Assembly: GCA_904395905.1 (NCBI GenBank)
Contig: CAJFNZ010000052.1
Location: forward strand, 1-50,120
From: an uncultured Oscillospiraceae bacterium
GTDB taxonomy: Bacteria > Bacillota > Clostridia > Oscillospirales > Oscillospiraceae
DNA: 50,120 nt
Reading direction: 5' to 3'
The position numbers and the translations under genes were made by a program. The notes below the pieces were generated by a model, which was given only the letters and a program-made list of their open reading frames with translations, had not been told where the DNA came from and did no database searches. Below, piece by piece: positions 16,790-26,153 of this stretch. Numbering within the stretch: the first letter of the stretch is position 1; every line of letters starts with the position of its first letter.

Positions 16790-18883
16790 ATGATTAATCT
16801 GCTGCCCGAACCGAAACACCTGGAGGACCTCGGCGGCTGGACCGCTGCCATTGCCGGCTTCCGGCTGACGGTTGCGGACGGTCCTCTGGACGGCGAAACC
16901 GTGCTGGAGCTGGCGCGGATGCGCTTTTGGAACTACCCGGAGCTGCCCCTGTCCCTGGACGGGGAGGGGATGCCCCTGCATCTGGTGCAGAGCCTGGAGG
17001 GCTTCGAGGCCCCGGACCATCCGGCGCTGTTCCAGGAACAGGGCTACGTCCTGGAGATTGGGGAAACCGCAGTCACCCTGCGCTTTGCCGCCAAGGCCGG
17101 CTGCATCTACGGCCTGACCAGCCTCAAACAGCTTCTGGCCGACCGGGACGGCGCCCTGGCCCTGCCCCTGTGCCGGATTCTCGACTATCCGTCCCTGGCT
17201 GTCCGCGCCATCGCCCAGACCTTCTCCTGGTATGCCGGATACGGCCGCATCGGCTTCGACAGCCAGCTGTGGGGCTATGAGGAGTGGGTGGAATACCTGA
17301 ACATCTGCCTGGACAACAAAATCAACCAGTTCAACCTGGTTATGTACGGCTACTGGCCCTTTGAGCTGCCCAACCACCCGGAGACGTGCCTGCGGAACAT
17401 CCCCATCCGCATCTGGAACGCGGAGAACCGCCGCTGGCTGACGGTCCGCTACACCCACCCCAATCTGGAAGAGCCCTTCATGGACCGGTTCATCGCCCTG
17501 GCCCATCGGCTGGAGGTCAAGATCTTCGCCTATGTGGGCCTCAACTCCTACAACGGCGCCTACTCCATCAAGCACCCGGAGGCCCGGATGAAGCCGCCGG
17601 CCTCCAGCGGGTTCCTCAACGACTTCGACTCCCTGTGCCTCAGCTATCCGGGGACCGTGGACTACATCCTCGAGTCCATGGAGCAGATTGCGCGGCTGGG
17701 CTTCGACGGCTACACCCTGGAGGAGAGCGAGGAGGGCTTCTGGTTCTGCGAGTGCGAGGCCTGCAAGGCCCGCTGGCACGCCGGCGCCAAATCCCCCGGC
17801 GAGGCCAAGCACAAGGCCAACCTCTGGCTGCTGAACCAGATCTGGGACGCCGTCAAGGCCATCAACCCCGACGCCGTCATCGGCATCCGGGCGTTCCGCC
17901 AGCCGCCGCTGGAAAAGGACCCGGCGTTCCTGCGGGAGTGCGTCGAGACCATGCCCCAGGGCATCAAGCTCTTCTGGGCCCCGGGCCTCTACGTGCCGGA
18001 AGGGGAGTTCGACAAGTGGTGCGACGCCTTCGGCAAGGACAACATCTGGGGCCGCGACACCGAGGCCAACTCCATCACCTCCACCATGGGCCGGCTCTAT
18101 CGGACCTTCGCCTCCAACCTCATCCGCTACGAGGACGAGGCCAACGAGCAGGTGATTGAGACCGACATCCGCCAGCACCGGGGCAGCGTCCAGCGGGGCG
18201 TCCACGGCATCAACGGCTTCATGTTCGAGTGGTACGGCCTGTTCATGCACCTGTTTGCCCACGGCAACTACGGCTGGGGCTCCCAGATGGACAACGACGA
18301 GTTCTACCACCGGGCCTGCCGGCTGAACTTCGGTGAGGACGGCGAGAAGGTCCTGTACATCATGCAGCATATGCTGACCATCCACGAGAGTCAGATCCCG
18401 CTGTACACCACGCCTTTCCCCTTCCAGAAGAACAAGATGCGTCAGGAGGACATCCCGGCCATCCTGGCCGCCAAGGAGAACCACCCCCATCTGATGGAGC
18501 TGATTGGCGAGATGCAGGACAAGTGCTACCGCAATCCCAAGCTGCGGCCGTGGCTGGTCCACTTCGACAAGCTGTCCAACGCCGAGCGGCGGAACGCGGT
18601 CATCTATGATTTGGTCCTGGCGGCCCTCCGCTATGAGGAGGAGACGGATCCCGTCAAGAAGGACGCGCTGCTCGACGAGATTCTCTACTACAACGAGCGG
18701 GACTTCGACATCGCCAAGGAGATGTTCTTCGACGTGAACCCGGTCGGGGAGACCGGCGTCAAGAGCTGTATGTTCCCGTACCATGAGCTGAAGCGGCTCA
18801 TTCACAACATCCGCCATCCGGAGGCTCCGGACAACGACATCATCTGCTCCGGCATTGAGGCCCTGGGTTGGCTGTGGCTGTAA
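16790..18883 (+). CDS. GH20-like (beta-N-acetylhexosaminidase-type) glycosidase homologue
   Basis: The 697-residue cytoplasmic protein (no signal peptide) has an N-terminal GH20b-like alpha/beta domain (~1-130; GCIYGLTSLKQLL fits its last helix). A TIM-barrel-like region follows (~140-500), where LDYPSLAVRAIAQTF aligns loosely with the GH20 barrel entry. The usual GH20 catalytic D-E pair is not evident; the best acidic cluster is LEESEEGFWFCECEACKA (~306-323), whose C-x-C-x2-C resembles motifs in other glycosidase-like families such as DUF4838. A helical C-terminal ~190 residues completes it. It probably cleaves an imported oligosaccharide inside the cell, but family and substrate are uncertain. 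Ribosome site GGGAGG precedes ATG 16790. Confidence 0.65.
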   Translation: MINLLPEPKHLEDLGGWTAAIAGFRLTVADGPLDGETVLELARMRFWNYPELPLSLDGEGMPLHLVQSLEGFEAPDHPALFQEQGYVLEIGETAVTLRFAAKAGCIYGLTSLKQLLADRDGALALPLCRILDYPSLAVRAIAQTFSWYAGYGRIGFDSQLWGYEEWVEYLNICLDNKINQFNLVMYGYWPFELPNHPETCLRNIPIRIWNAENRRWLTVRYTHPNLEEPFMDRFIALAHRLEVKIFAYVGLNSYNGAYSIKHPEARMKPPASSGFLNDFDSLCLSYPGTVDYILESMEQIARLGFDGYTLEESEEGFWFCECEACKARWHAGAKSPGEAKHKANLWLLNQIWDAVKAINPDAVIGIRAFRQPPLEKDPAFLRECVETMPQGIKLFWAPGLYVPEGEFDKWCDAFGKDNIWGRDTEANSITSTMGRLYRTFASNLIRYEDEANEQVIETDIRQHRGSVQRGVHGINGFMFEWYGLFMHLFAHGNYGWGSQMDNDEFYHRACRLNFGEDGEKVLYIMQHMLTIHESQIPLYTTPFPFQKNKMRQEDIPAILAAKENHPHLMELIGEMQDKCYRNPKLRPWLVHFDKLSNAERRNAVIYDLVLAALRYEEETDPVKKDALLDEILYYNERDFDIAKEMFFDVNPVGETGVKSCMFPYHELKRLIHNIRHPEAPDNDIICSGIEALGWLWL

Positions 18884-18898
18884 GGGGGGAGCGAAACC

Positions 18899-20425
18899 GT
18901 GAGTAAGCAGCAAGGCGCTGCGGCGGCCGGCGCGCCGCTGATTGAACTGAAGCACTGCACAATGGAATTCCCGGGCGTCAAGGCCCTGGACAATGTGGAT
19001 TTCACCCTGATGCCCGGCGAGTGCCATGCCCTGGTGGGGGAGAACGGCGCCGGCAAGTCCACCCTGTCCAAGTGCATCACCGGGGAAAACCACATGACGT
19101 CCGGAGAACTGTACGTCAAGGGGGAGCCCATCAAAATCCCCGCGTACAGCATCCGGGAGTCCCAGCGCCGGGGGATTGCCATCGTCCACCAGGAGTTCAC
19201 GCTGATGAACGACCTGACCGGCGTGGAGAACATTTTCATCGGCCGGTACGAGAAAAAGCTGTGCTTTGTGGATTGGAAGAAGCTGGACCGCCGGGCCGAG
19301 GAGCTGATGGAGTTCCTCCAGTGCGACGTCAACCTCCACGTGCCGGTTAAGCACCTGCGGACGGCGGAGCGGCAGATTATCCAACTGGCCAAGGCCATTC
19401 TGGACAATCCCCAGATTGTCATCTTCGACGAACTGACGGCCGTCCTGCAGGAGAAGGACATCCAGAACATCTACCGGATTATCGACATTCTCAAAGCGCA
19501 GGGGATGGGCATCATCTACATCTCCCACCGGCTCGACGAGATCTTCGACTGCTGCGACAGCTATACGGTCCTCTGCGACGGCCGGTATATCCACTCCGGC
19601 GCCGTCCGGGACATCGACAAGCCGCAGCTGATTCGGATGATTATTGGCCGGGAGCTGGCCAACACCTACCCGCCGGTCAACGAACAGCTGGGAGACGTCA
19701 TCCTCGAGACCCGCGGGCTCACAGCGCCCAAGGCGTTCCGGGATGTCAACATCCACGTCCGGGCCGGCGAAGTGGTTGGCCTGGCGGGCCTGCTGGGCGC
19801 GGGCAAAACGGAGTTGGTCCACGCCCTCTACGGGAACCACCGGATTACCGGCGGCAAAATCCTCTATCGCGGCCAGGAGGTGCGGATCCGCTCACCGAAG
19901 AAGGCCATCTCCTACGGGATGGGCCTGGTGCCCGACGAGCGGCGGACGCTGGGCCTGGTGATGACCTATGACATCAAGGACAACACCACCCTGCCTTCCC
20001 TGAACCGTTACCGGAAGCTGGGCGTCTTTTTGGACCATGAGGCCGCGGCCAAGGCGGCCTACGACGTCAATGAAAAACTGAAGCTGAAATACTACTCCCT
20101 CTGGCAGAACGTGCGGAAGCTGTCGGGCGGCAACCAGCAGAAGATTGTCATCTCCAAGTGGATGCTCCGGGATGCCGACATCTTCCTTCTGGACGAGCCC
20201 ACCCGCGGCATTGACATCGGCGCAAAGTACGAAATCTATGCCCTGATTCACCAGCTGGCCCAGCAGGGAAAGGCCGTTATTCTCGTCTCCCCGGAGATGG
20301 ATGAGCTGATTGGCCTCTGCAACCGCATCTACATCCTGTATGAAGGCCAGGTCATGGACGAGGTGGAAGGGTCCCGCAAGACCCAGGAAGTCATCATCAA
20401 CAGCTTGTTAGGAGTGAAGGCATGA
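18899..20425 (+). CDS. Sugar ABC transporter ATP-binding protein (RbsA type, two NBDs)
   Basis: The 508-residue protein carries two ABC ATPase domains, as in RbsA/MglA. NBD1 has an intact Walker A (GENGAGKST, 47-55) but a degenerate signature (LRTAERQ) and a Walker B reading IFDELTAVL instead of DEPTA. NBD2 has [10 protein letters not shown], signature LSGGNQQK and [10 protein letters not shown]. It should energise import together with the permease that follows. The start is GTG 18899 behind AGGGGGGAG, 15 bp after the glycosidase gene. Its stop overlaps the permease start as ATGA. Confidence 0.95.
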   Translation: MSKQQGAAAAGAPLIELKHCTMEFPGVKALDNVDFTLMPGECHALVGENGAGKSTLSKCITGENHMTSGELYVKGEPIKIPAYSIRESQRRGIAIVHQEFTLMNDLTGVENIFIGRYEKKLCFVDWKKLDRRAEELMEFLQCDVNLHVPVKHLRTAERQIIQLAKAILDNPQIVIFDELTAVLQEKDIQNIYRIIDILKAQGMGIIYISHRLDEIFDCCDSYTVLCDGRYIHSGAVRDIDKPQLIRMIIGRELANTYPPVNEQLGDVILETRGLTAPKAFRDVNIHVRAGEVVGLAGLLGAGKTELVHALYGNHRITGGKILYRGQEVRIRSPKKAISYGMGLVPDERRTLGLVMTYDIKDNTTLPSLNRYRKLGVFLDHEAAAKAAYDVNEKLKLKYYSLWQNVRKLSGGNQQKIVISKWMLRDADIFLLDEPTRGIDIGAKYEIYALIHQLAQQGKAVILVSPEMDELIGLCNRIYILYEGQVMDEVEGSRKTQEVIINSLLGVKA

Positions 20426-21390
20426 ACGACTATAAATTGAAATCCAAGAAGTACCAGGGCGGTGCCAAGACCTTCCTCAGCGACTGGATGATTGCCATAC
20501 TGTTCGTGGTCCTCTTCGCCCTGTGCTGTGTGTTTTCCAGTGATTTCCGGACCTCCCGGAACATCATGAACATCCTGCGGCAGGCCTCCTTCATTGCCAT
20601 CATCGCCATGGGCGAGTTCTTTGTCATCCTGCTGGGCGAGATGGATATGTCCATCTCCTCCATCATCGGAACGGTCTCCATCTTCTTCGCCGGCTTCGTG
20701 GTGGAGCTGGGGATTCCGGTGTTTCCGGCCATGATTCTGGTCACATTGATGTCGGCCGTCATCGGCATCATCAACGGCTTCCTGGTGGTCTATGGCAAGA
20801 TGCCCTCGTTCATCGCCACCCTGGTGACGATGAACGTCCTCAAGGGGTTCAACTACATCTACTCGGGGGCGCTGCCCATCCCCGGTCTGCCGGAGTCCTT
20901 CAACTTCATGGCCGCCGGCAAGGTGGGGTTTGTTCCCTTCGCCGTCATCCTCATGCTCATTGTCACCGTCATCCTCTACGTGTTTACGGCGCACACCTCG
21001 CTCGGCCGCAGCTTCTTCGCCGTGGGCGGCAACAAGGAGGCCGCCAAGCTGTCGGGCCTCAACGTCAACTTCATCAGCATCTTCGCCTTCGTCATGTGCG
21101 GCATCCTGACCACCATCGGCGCGCTGGGGCTCACCTCCCGGACGCTGTCCGGCAACGTCACCCTGGGCGACGATATGCTGTTCGACGTCATGACCATTGT
21201 GGTCCTGGGCGGCACCTCCCTGACCGGCGGCCGCGGCCGCATTGTCGGCGTCGTCATCGGCGCGCTGTTCCTGCAGGTCATCACCAACATCATGGTCCTG
21301 CTGAGCATCAACACCTACTGGCAGTGGGTCGTCAAGGGCGTCATCCTGGTTGTGGTGGTGCTGATTGACGCCAAGTCCAAAAAGGATTAA
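20422..21390 (+). CDS. Sugar ABC transporter permease (RbsC type)
   Basis: The 322-residue polytopic membrane protein of the BPD_transp_2 (RbsC/MglC/XylH) class has about 8-10 hydrophobic segments. It includes the family stretch [20 protein letters not shown] followed by the [14 protein letters not shown] loop that contacts the ATPase. Only one permease gene is present, consistent with a homodimeric channel. It overlaps the ATPase gene by 4 bp. Monosaccharides, polyols or nucleosides are typical substrates of the class. Confidence 0.95.
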   Translation: MNDYKLKSKKYQGGAKTFLSDWMIAILFVVLFALCCVFSSDFRTSRNIMNILRQASFIAIIAMGEFFVILLGEMDMSISSIIGTVSIFFAGFVVELGIPVFPAMILVTLMSAVIGIINGFLVVYGKMPSFIATLVTMNVLKGFNYIYSGALPIPGLPESFNFMAAGKVGFVPFAVILMLIVTVILYVFTAHTSLGRSFFAVGGNKEAAKLSGLNVNFISIFAFVMCGILTTIGALGLTSRTLSGNVTLGDDMLFDVMTIVVLGGTSLTGGRGRIVGVVIGALFLQVITNIMVLLSINTYWQWVVKGVILVVVVLIDAKSKKD

Positions 21391-21413
21391 ACTTTGGGAA
21401 AAGGAGAATCAAC

Positions 21414-22586
21414 ATGAGCGGTAGAATTTGCATCCCCGACCACGAGTACAAAGAGCGCGTCCAGCGGGCGGCCGCCATTCTGCGCCGCCGGGGCCTCGAC
21501 GCCCTGATTGTCAACTCCAACGAGTCCGACTACGCCAACGCCCGGTATTTCTCCGGTTTCTGGCCGCTGTTTGAGCGGTGCGGCGTGGCCATCTCCGCCG
21601 CCGGCGACGCGGCGCTGATGGTGGGCCCCGAGTCCCGGGAGTTCGGCGGCGACCGGAACAAGCTGGACAAGGTCTTCGTCCTCAAGGCCTACCGGGAGGG
21701 CGCCGACCCCTCGTATCCGGAGCTCCAGGCCGACACCTTCCACGACGTCTTCCGGGCCATTGGCGTCACCGGGGAGCAGCTGCGCCTGGGCGTCGCCTCG
21801 TACCTGGACACCTCTGTGACCATTATGGACGCCATCCGGGAGGCCTTCCCCAAGGCGGAAATCGTCAACGCCGGCGACATCATGGTGGAGCTGCGCTCCA
21901 TCAAGTCGGAGAGCGAGATTGCCTGCCTGCGGGAGGGATACCGCATCGCCGAGCTGGCCTCCCAGCAGGTGGTCCGGGAAATCCGCCCCGGCATGACGGA
22001 GCTGCAGATGGTGGGCGTCGCCCAGCGGGTCATCTATGAGAACGGCGCCGAGTACGAGGGCCTGCCGATGTACGTCTTCTCCGAGGCCTCCACCCGCCAC
22101 GCCATTTCCCGTTCCTCCTACCGGCAGTTCCAGAAGGGCGACATCGTCCAGCTGAACCTCTCGGCCAAGGTGGACGGCTACTCGGCGGCCATCGGCTATC
22201 CGCTGGTCCTGGGCCGCCTGGAGGGCCGCCGCCGGGATGTGGTGCTGTTCGGCCGGGAGGCCCACTTCTGGTGCGAAAAGCAGGTGAAGGCCGGCGTCAT
22301 CGCCAGCGACATTGCCAAGGGCTTCCACCAGTTCTATGTGGACAACGGCTATGGGGACAACTACGTCTACGGTCCGCTCCACGGCACCGGCATGATTGAG
22401 GTGGAGGCGCCGTGGGTGGAGACCGACTCCAACTACGCGCTCCAGCCCAATATGACCTTCCAGATTGACACCTTCATCTCCACCGATACCTTCGGCGTCC
22501 GGTGGGAGAAGGGCATCGTCGTCACCGAAACCGGCTGCGAACGGCTCTCCCCGGAGATTGGGAAGCTGTACGAGCTGGACGTCTGA
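21414..22586 (+). CDS. M24 'pita-bread' protein, creatinase-like, metal ligands lost
   Basis: The 390-residue protein has the creatinase N-terminal domain (~1-140) and an M24 catalytic domain (~160-385). Metal-dependent M24 peptidases use D, D, H, E, E. Here the first Asp region reads VQLNLSAKVDGYSAAIGYP (both Asp positions lost) and the first Glu is Asp (FQIDTF). The His loop (PLHGTGMIEV) and the last Glu (VRWEKG) remain. Loss of the metal is also seen in true creatinase, which hydrolyses creatine to sarcosine and urea. The product is therefore more likely a creatinase-type C-N hydrolase than a peptidase (inference). It lies 23 bp after the permease gene and is followed by a creatininase homologue. 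Confidence 0.8.
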   Translation: MSGRICIPDHEYKERVQRAAAILRRRGLDALIVNSNESDYANARYFSGFWPLFERCGVAISAAGDAALMVGPESREFGGDRNKLDKVFVLKAYREGADPSYPELQADTFHDVFRAIGVTGEQLRLGVASYLDTSVTIMDAIREAFPKAEIVNAGDIMVELRSIKSESEIACLREGYRIAELASQQVVREIRPGMTELQMVGVAQRVIYENGAEYEGLPMYVFSEASTRHAISRSSYRQFQKGDIVQLNLSAKVDGYSAAIGYPLVLGRLEGRRRDVVLFGREAHFWCEKQVKAGVIASDIAKGFHQFYVDNGYGDNYVYGPLHGTGMIEVEAPWVETDSNYALQPNMTFQIDTFISTDTFGVRWEKGIVVTETGCERLSPEIGKLYELDV

Positions 22587-22631
22587 CGCGCAGATCCGCG
22601 CTGCATCCCACCGGTAAGGAGGAAGATTCCC

Positions 22632-23369
22632 ATGCAAATGGTAGATATGTTCTACGACCAGCTGGAGGACGCCAAGGCCCGCCGGGTGCCCTTCGTCATC
22701 CCCATCGGCACCATCGAATACCACGCCCACCACGCCTCCTGCGGCACCGACACCATGGTGGTCACCGGCTGCCTCCGGGAACTGGAAAAGGAGAAGGAGC
22801 TCGTCATCTGCCCGCCGATTTGGTACGGCGTGGCCAGCTATGCCGTCTGCCCGCCCCGGGTGGGGCACGTCCAGGTGGACGAGGACGCCTATTTCCAGTA
22901 CCTGTACTGCGTCCTCAAGTCCATGGTGGACGGCGGCGTGCGGAATATCTACTGCATCCCCCACCATCAGACCGAGGGGGCCGGCCTGATGCCCATGACC
23001 ATCGCCTGCCACAAGGCCGCCAAGCGCATCGCCATGGAGCACATGGAGGAGACCCGCGGCAAGGGCTGGTGGGGCAGCGACGACTACGCCGATTACTATG
23101 AGAATCTGGGCTCCGCCGACGACCCGTTCTCCTACATCAAGGTGATTCCGCTCATCGGCGCCGAGGCGCAGATCCAGTGCGGCGGCTTTGACCATGCGGG
23201 GAAGTACGAGACCTCTCTGATGATGGCCTGCTATCCCGACCACGTGGATCTGAACCGCTGCCGGGACAACACCGAGTGGTTCTCGGCCAGCGCCAAAGAG
23301 GCCTCCATGGAGCTGGGCAAGCATATGCAGGCCTGCACGTTGGCGTGGCTGCGGGAAGCCATCCAATAG
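22632..23369 (+). CDS. Creatininase-family amidohydrolase homologue
   Basis: The 245-residue creatininase-fold protein keeps the N-terminal metal motif (IPIGTIEYHAHH, Glu and His), the following Asp (CGTDT) and the C-terminal HAGKYETSLMM, equivalent to HAGE-x-ETS. The usual NGHGGN loop, which carries another metal ligand, reads PHHQTEGAG, so the site is altered but could still bind metal through its histidines. Family members open cyclic amides such as creatinine, or other rings such as dehydro-inososes. AAGGAGGAAG precedes ATG 22632. It is the last gene of the island. Confidence 0.85.
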   Translation: MQMVDMFYDQLEDAKARRVPFVIPIGTIEYHAHHASCGTDTMVVTGCLRELEKEKELVICPPIWYGVASYAVCPPRVGHVQVDEDAYFQYLYCVLKSMVDGGVRNIYCIPHHQTEGAGLMPMTIACHKAAKRIAMEHMEETRGKGWWGSDDYADYYENLGSADDPFSYIKVIPLIGAEAQIQCGGFDHAGKYETSLMMACYPDHVDLNRCRDNTEWFSASAKEASMELGKHMQACTLAWLREAIQ

Positions 23370-23384
23370 CGTCCGCCGTCGAAG

Positions 23385-23414
23385 GGGCTGCCGTGGCCGG
23401 TGCTGCGGCAGCCC
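23385..23414 (+). terminator. Weak terminator at the end of the sugar island
   Basis: GGGCTGCCG/CGGCAGCCC with a 12-nt loop is followed by the T-poor tract TGTGTTTGT. Confidence 0.5.
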
Positions 23415-23445
23415 TGTGTTTGTCCACCGGAGGCGGGGAGAGCCC

Positions 23446-23474
23446 TTGCCATTGGGCCGGAAATCGCGTATAAT
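23446..23474 (+). promoter_or_regulatory. Sigma-A promoter for tgt
   Basis: TTGCCA (23446-23451), 17 nt, then the consensus TATAAT (23469-23474). Confidence 0.85.
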
Positions 23475-23527
23475 CATCTGTACCGGCAGCCGCCGGAATC
23501 GATTTCCAACAGTCAGGGGGATTCCCG

Positions 23528-24658
23528 TTGTTTCAAGTGCTGAAAACCAGCGGTCACGCCCGCAGAGGCGTCTTCACCTGTCCCCACGGGACAGTCCAGA
23601 CGCCGGTTTTTATGAATGTTGGCACCCAGGGGGCCATCAAGGGCGCCGTCAGCGCCCGGGATCTGCGGCAGATTGGCTGCCAGATTGAGCTGTCCAACAC
23701 CTACCATCTCCACCTGCGCCCCGGCGATGCGCTGATTCGCGATTTGGGCGGCCTGCACCGCTTCATGCGCTGGGACGGGCCGATTCTGACCGACTCGGGC
23801 GGCTTCCAGGTGTTCTCCCTGGCAAAGCTGCGGCGGATTCGGGAGGAGGGCGTCTACTTCGCCTCCCACATCGACGGCCGGAAGCTGTTCATCGGGCCGG
23901 AGGAGAGTATGCGGATCCAGTCCAACCTGGGCTCCGACATCGCCATGGCGTTCGACGAGTGCGTGGAGAACCCCTCGCCCTACGACTATGTCAAGGCCTC
24001 CTGCGAGCGCACGTACCGGTGGCTGGTCCGCTGCCAGACAGCCCTGGCCCAGTACAACAGCCAGCCCGACGCCGTCAACCCCGGCCAGGTTCTCTTCGGC
24101 ATCAACCAGGGGGGGACCTACGAGGACCTGCGGGTCTGGCACATGAAGGAGATTGCCCAGTTGGACCTGCCCGGCTACGCCATCGGCGGCCTGGCGGTGG
24201 GGGAGCCTGCCCCGGTGATGTACGACCTCATCGAGGCGGTGGAGCCCTGGATGCCCAAGGACAAGCCCCGGTACCTCATGGGCGTGGGCACGCCCACCAA
24301 CATCATTGAGGGCGTGGCCCGGGGCGTGGACTTCTTCGACTGCGTCATGCCGGCCCGGAACGCCCGCCACGCCAAGGTCTTCACGTGGGAGGGAACCCGG
24401 AACCTGAAGAACGCCAAGTACGCCCGGGACGAGAGCCCCATCGACCCCCAATGCGACTGCCCGGTCTGCCGGAACTACTCCCTGGCTTACCTCCACCACC
24501 TGTTCCAGGCGGGGGAGATGCTGGCCATGCGCCTGGCGGTGCTGCACAACCTCTACTTTTACAACCGCCTGGCCGCCGCCATCCGCCTGGCCCTGGACGA
24601 GGACCGCTTCCCGGCCTTCCGGGCGCAGTATTCGGAACAGCTGGCTCGGAAAATTTAA
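23528..24658 (+). CDS. tgt: Queuine tRNA-ribosyltransferase (tRNA-guanine transglycosylase)
   Basis: The 376-residue enzyme exchanges guanine-34 for preQ1 in GUN-anticodon tRNAs. It has the catalytic Asp in TDSGGFQVFSL (~residues 94-104), the second catalytic Asp region VDFFDCVMPARNARH, and the zinc site C-x-C-x2-C...H in CDCPVCRNYSLAYLHH. The start is TTG 23528 behind AGGGGG; MFQVLKTSGHARRG fits the family N-terminus and length. It has its own promoter and is followed by yajC, the common tgt-yajC order. Confidence 0.95.
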   Translation: MFQVLKTSGHARRGVFTCPHGTVQTPVFMNVGTQGAIKGAVSARDLRQIGCQIELSNTYHLHLRPGDALIRDLGGLHRFMRWDGPILTDSGGFQVFSLAKLRRIREEGVYFASHIDGRKLFIGPEESMRIQSNLGSDIAMAFDECVENPSPYDYVKASCERTYRWLVRCQTALAQYNSQPDAVNPGQVLFGINQGGTYEDLRVWHMKEIAQLDLPGYAIGGLAVGEPAPVMYDLIEAVEPWMPKDKPRYLMGVGTPTNIIEGVARGVDFFDCVMPARNARHAKVFTWEGTRNLKNAKYARDESPIDPQCDCPVCRNYSLAYLHHLFQAGEMLAMRLAVLHNLYFYNRLAAAIRLALDEDRFPAFRAQYSEQLARKI

Positions 24659-24666
24659 GGCCAGCC

Positions 24667-24695
24667 TTGAAAACCGGCACTCTTTCCGCTATAAT
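24667..24695 (+). promoter_or_regulatory. Sigma-A promoter for yajC
   Basis: TTGAAA (24667-24672), 17 nt, TATAAT (24690-24695), starting 9 bp after the tgt stop. Confidence 0.85.
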
Positions 24696-24724
24696 GTTCT
24701 CAATACTGGAACGGAGGTTGTTCA

Positions 24725-25060
24725 ATGACTGCTGAAACCACATCCACCATACTCATGATGGCCGTCCTGGTGGTGGTCTTCTACTTTTTCCTGATTCGTC
24801 CGGAGAACAAGAAAAAGAAGGCCATGCAGGCCATGCGGGACGCGCTGAAGGTGGGGGATAAAATCATTACCATCGGCGGCATCGTCGGCGAAGTCGTCCA
24901 CATCAAAGACGACAACATCGTCATCGAGACCAGCGCCGACCGGGTGCGGATGGAGCTGACCAAGTGGTCGATTTCCACCAACGAGACGGCGGAGAAGGCC
25001 GCCGCCAAGGCCCGCGAGGATGCCCGGGCCGCCGCGCAGAGCAAGAAGAAGTCCAAGTAA
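24725..25060 (+). CDS. yajC: Preprotein translocase accessory subunit YajC
   Basis: The 111-residue protein has one N-terminal membrane segment (~8-24) followed by the family motif FFLIRPENKKKK and a beta-rich cytoplasmic domain (VGDKIITIGGIVGEVVHI). The Lys/Ala-rich tail is typical. YajC associates with SecDF and the SecYEG translocon. ACGGAGG lies just upstream of ATG 24725. Confidence 0.95.
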   Translation: MTAETTSTILMMAVLVVVFYFFLIRPENKKKKAMQAMRDALKVGDKIITIGGIVGEVVHIKDDNIVIETSADRVRMELTKWSISTNETAEKAAAKAREDARAAAQSKKKSK

Positions 25061-25110
25061 GCGGCGGACAAACAGGCTGCCTGTCCGGCAGCATCCACTT
25101 TGCTTTTGGA

Positions 25111-25142
25111 AACGGCGTAGCTGACCGGCTATGCCGTTTTTC
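25111..25142 (+). terminator. Terminator after yajC
   Basis: An AACGGCGTAGC/GCTATGCCGTT stem with a 6-nt loop runs into TTTTT. Confidence 0.9.
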
Positions 25143-25181
25143 CATCCCGCGGGGAGTGTAATCGGAAGGGGAGGGGAACTC

Positions 25182-25949
25182 ATGCGCCGGCTCCGGAGTC
25201 TGAACCGATACCAGAAGGGCATCTTGCTGCTGCTCGCTGCCATGATTCTGGTGTTCACCGTGCTCTATCCCGTGACCATCGCTCGGGAAGGGATTTCCTA
25301 CCAGGGCGCCATCCTGGTGCCACAGCCGCAGGCAGACGGCGCCACGGTCTATTCCGGCAGACTCCAGGGTGAACCGGCCCGCTTCACCGTGACTGCCGAC
25401 AAGACGGTCACCTTCCAATGGGGCGACAAGACCTACGGCCCCTATACCGCCCGGGAAGACCCCACCGCCATCCCGGAAGAGAGCGAGCTGCGCACGTCGA
25501 TGACCGGGATGGAGCTTTGGGAGGGCGGCGACCTCCTGTTCCGCGGCGGCGTCATGGACACGGGGGATGGTTACTGGCTGTACAACGAGGACGGAACGCC
25601 GGCGGACCTGGGTATCCGGGTGCGCGTAGGCAACGGCGTCGTCCTGGATGAAAACGGGCGAGAAATCGACCCCGTGGAACCCTCCTGCTCCACCATCCTG
25701 GAGCTGATGGCCGGTCCGACACTGACGCACCACGGCAACTGGGCGGGCTGGTGTTTGGGCGTGCTGTTCTGCGCGACCACGGCAGCGCTCATCCTGTTTG
25801 CCGACGAGCTGTTCCGCTGGAGCCTGTCCTTTCGAATCCGAAACGCCGACCGGGCGGAGCCCTCCGACTGGGAAATCGCGAGCCGCTACATTTCCTGGAC
25901 GGTTCTGTCCATTTGCGTGTTGGCACTCTTCCTCACAGGCCTTCAATAG
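25182..25949 (+). CDS. Membrane protein of unknown function
   Basis: The 255-residue protein has one N-terminal membrane segment (~14-32), a ~150-residue domain outside the cytoplasm (assuming an N-in topology) rich in short beta strands, and two C-terminal membrane segments (~190-208 and ~232-252). The outer domain has no motif I recognise. GGAAGGGGAGGGG precedes ATG 25182. It is flanked by the yajC terminator and by its own terminator, so it is transcribed alone. Confidence 0.65.
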   Translation: MRRLRSLNRYQKGILLLLAAMILVFTVLYPVTIAREGISYQGAILVPQPQADGATVYSGRLQGEPARFTVTADKTVTFQWGDKTYGPYTAREDPTAIPEESELRTSMTGMELWEGGDLLFRGGVMDTGDGYWLYNEDGTPADLGIRVRVGNGVVLDENGREIDPVEPSCSTILELMAGPTLTHHGNWAGWCLGVLFCATTAALILFADELFRWSLSFRIRNADRAEPSDWEIASRYISWTVLSICVLALFLTGLQ

Positions 25950-25988
25950 CGCCAAGGCGCAAGCACACCGGGCGGCATTTCTGCCCCA

Positions 25989-26026
25989 GCGTCCTCCGGA
26001 ATTCTCACCGGAGGACGCCGCTTTTT
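25989..26026 (+). terminator. Terminator after the membrane protein gene
   Basis: GCGTCCTCCGG/CCGGAGGACGC with an 8-nt loop is followed by CGC and TTTTT. Confidence 0.9.
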
Positions 26027-26153
26027 GCGATGCAAAAGCACCACAAACGGGCCGTGGGCCGCGCTCCACAGGAGAAGTTTTCCGCCGCGATGCCATGAAC
26101 GGCCGCCAAGGCGCATATGCTTGTACCAATCCAAAAGTAAGGAGCGTGTCACC

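Noticed and set aside
15536-19840. Very long minus-strand open frame opposite the sugar island
   Set aside because: It is antisense to several well-supported genes and has no family motifs. Long antisense frames are expected in GC-rich coding DNA; the same applies to those opposite mutS2, uvrC and ligA.
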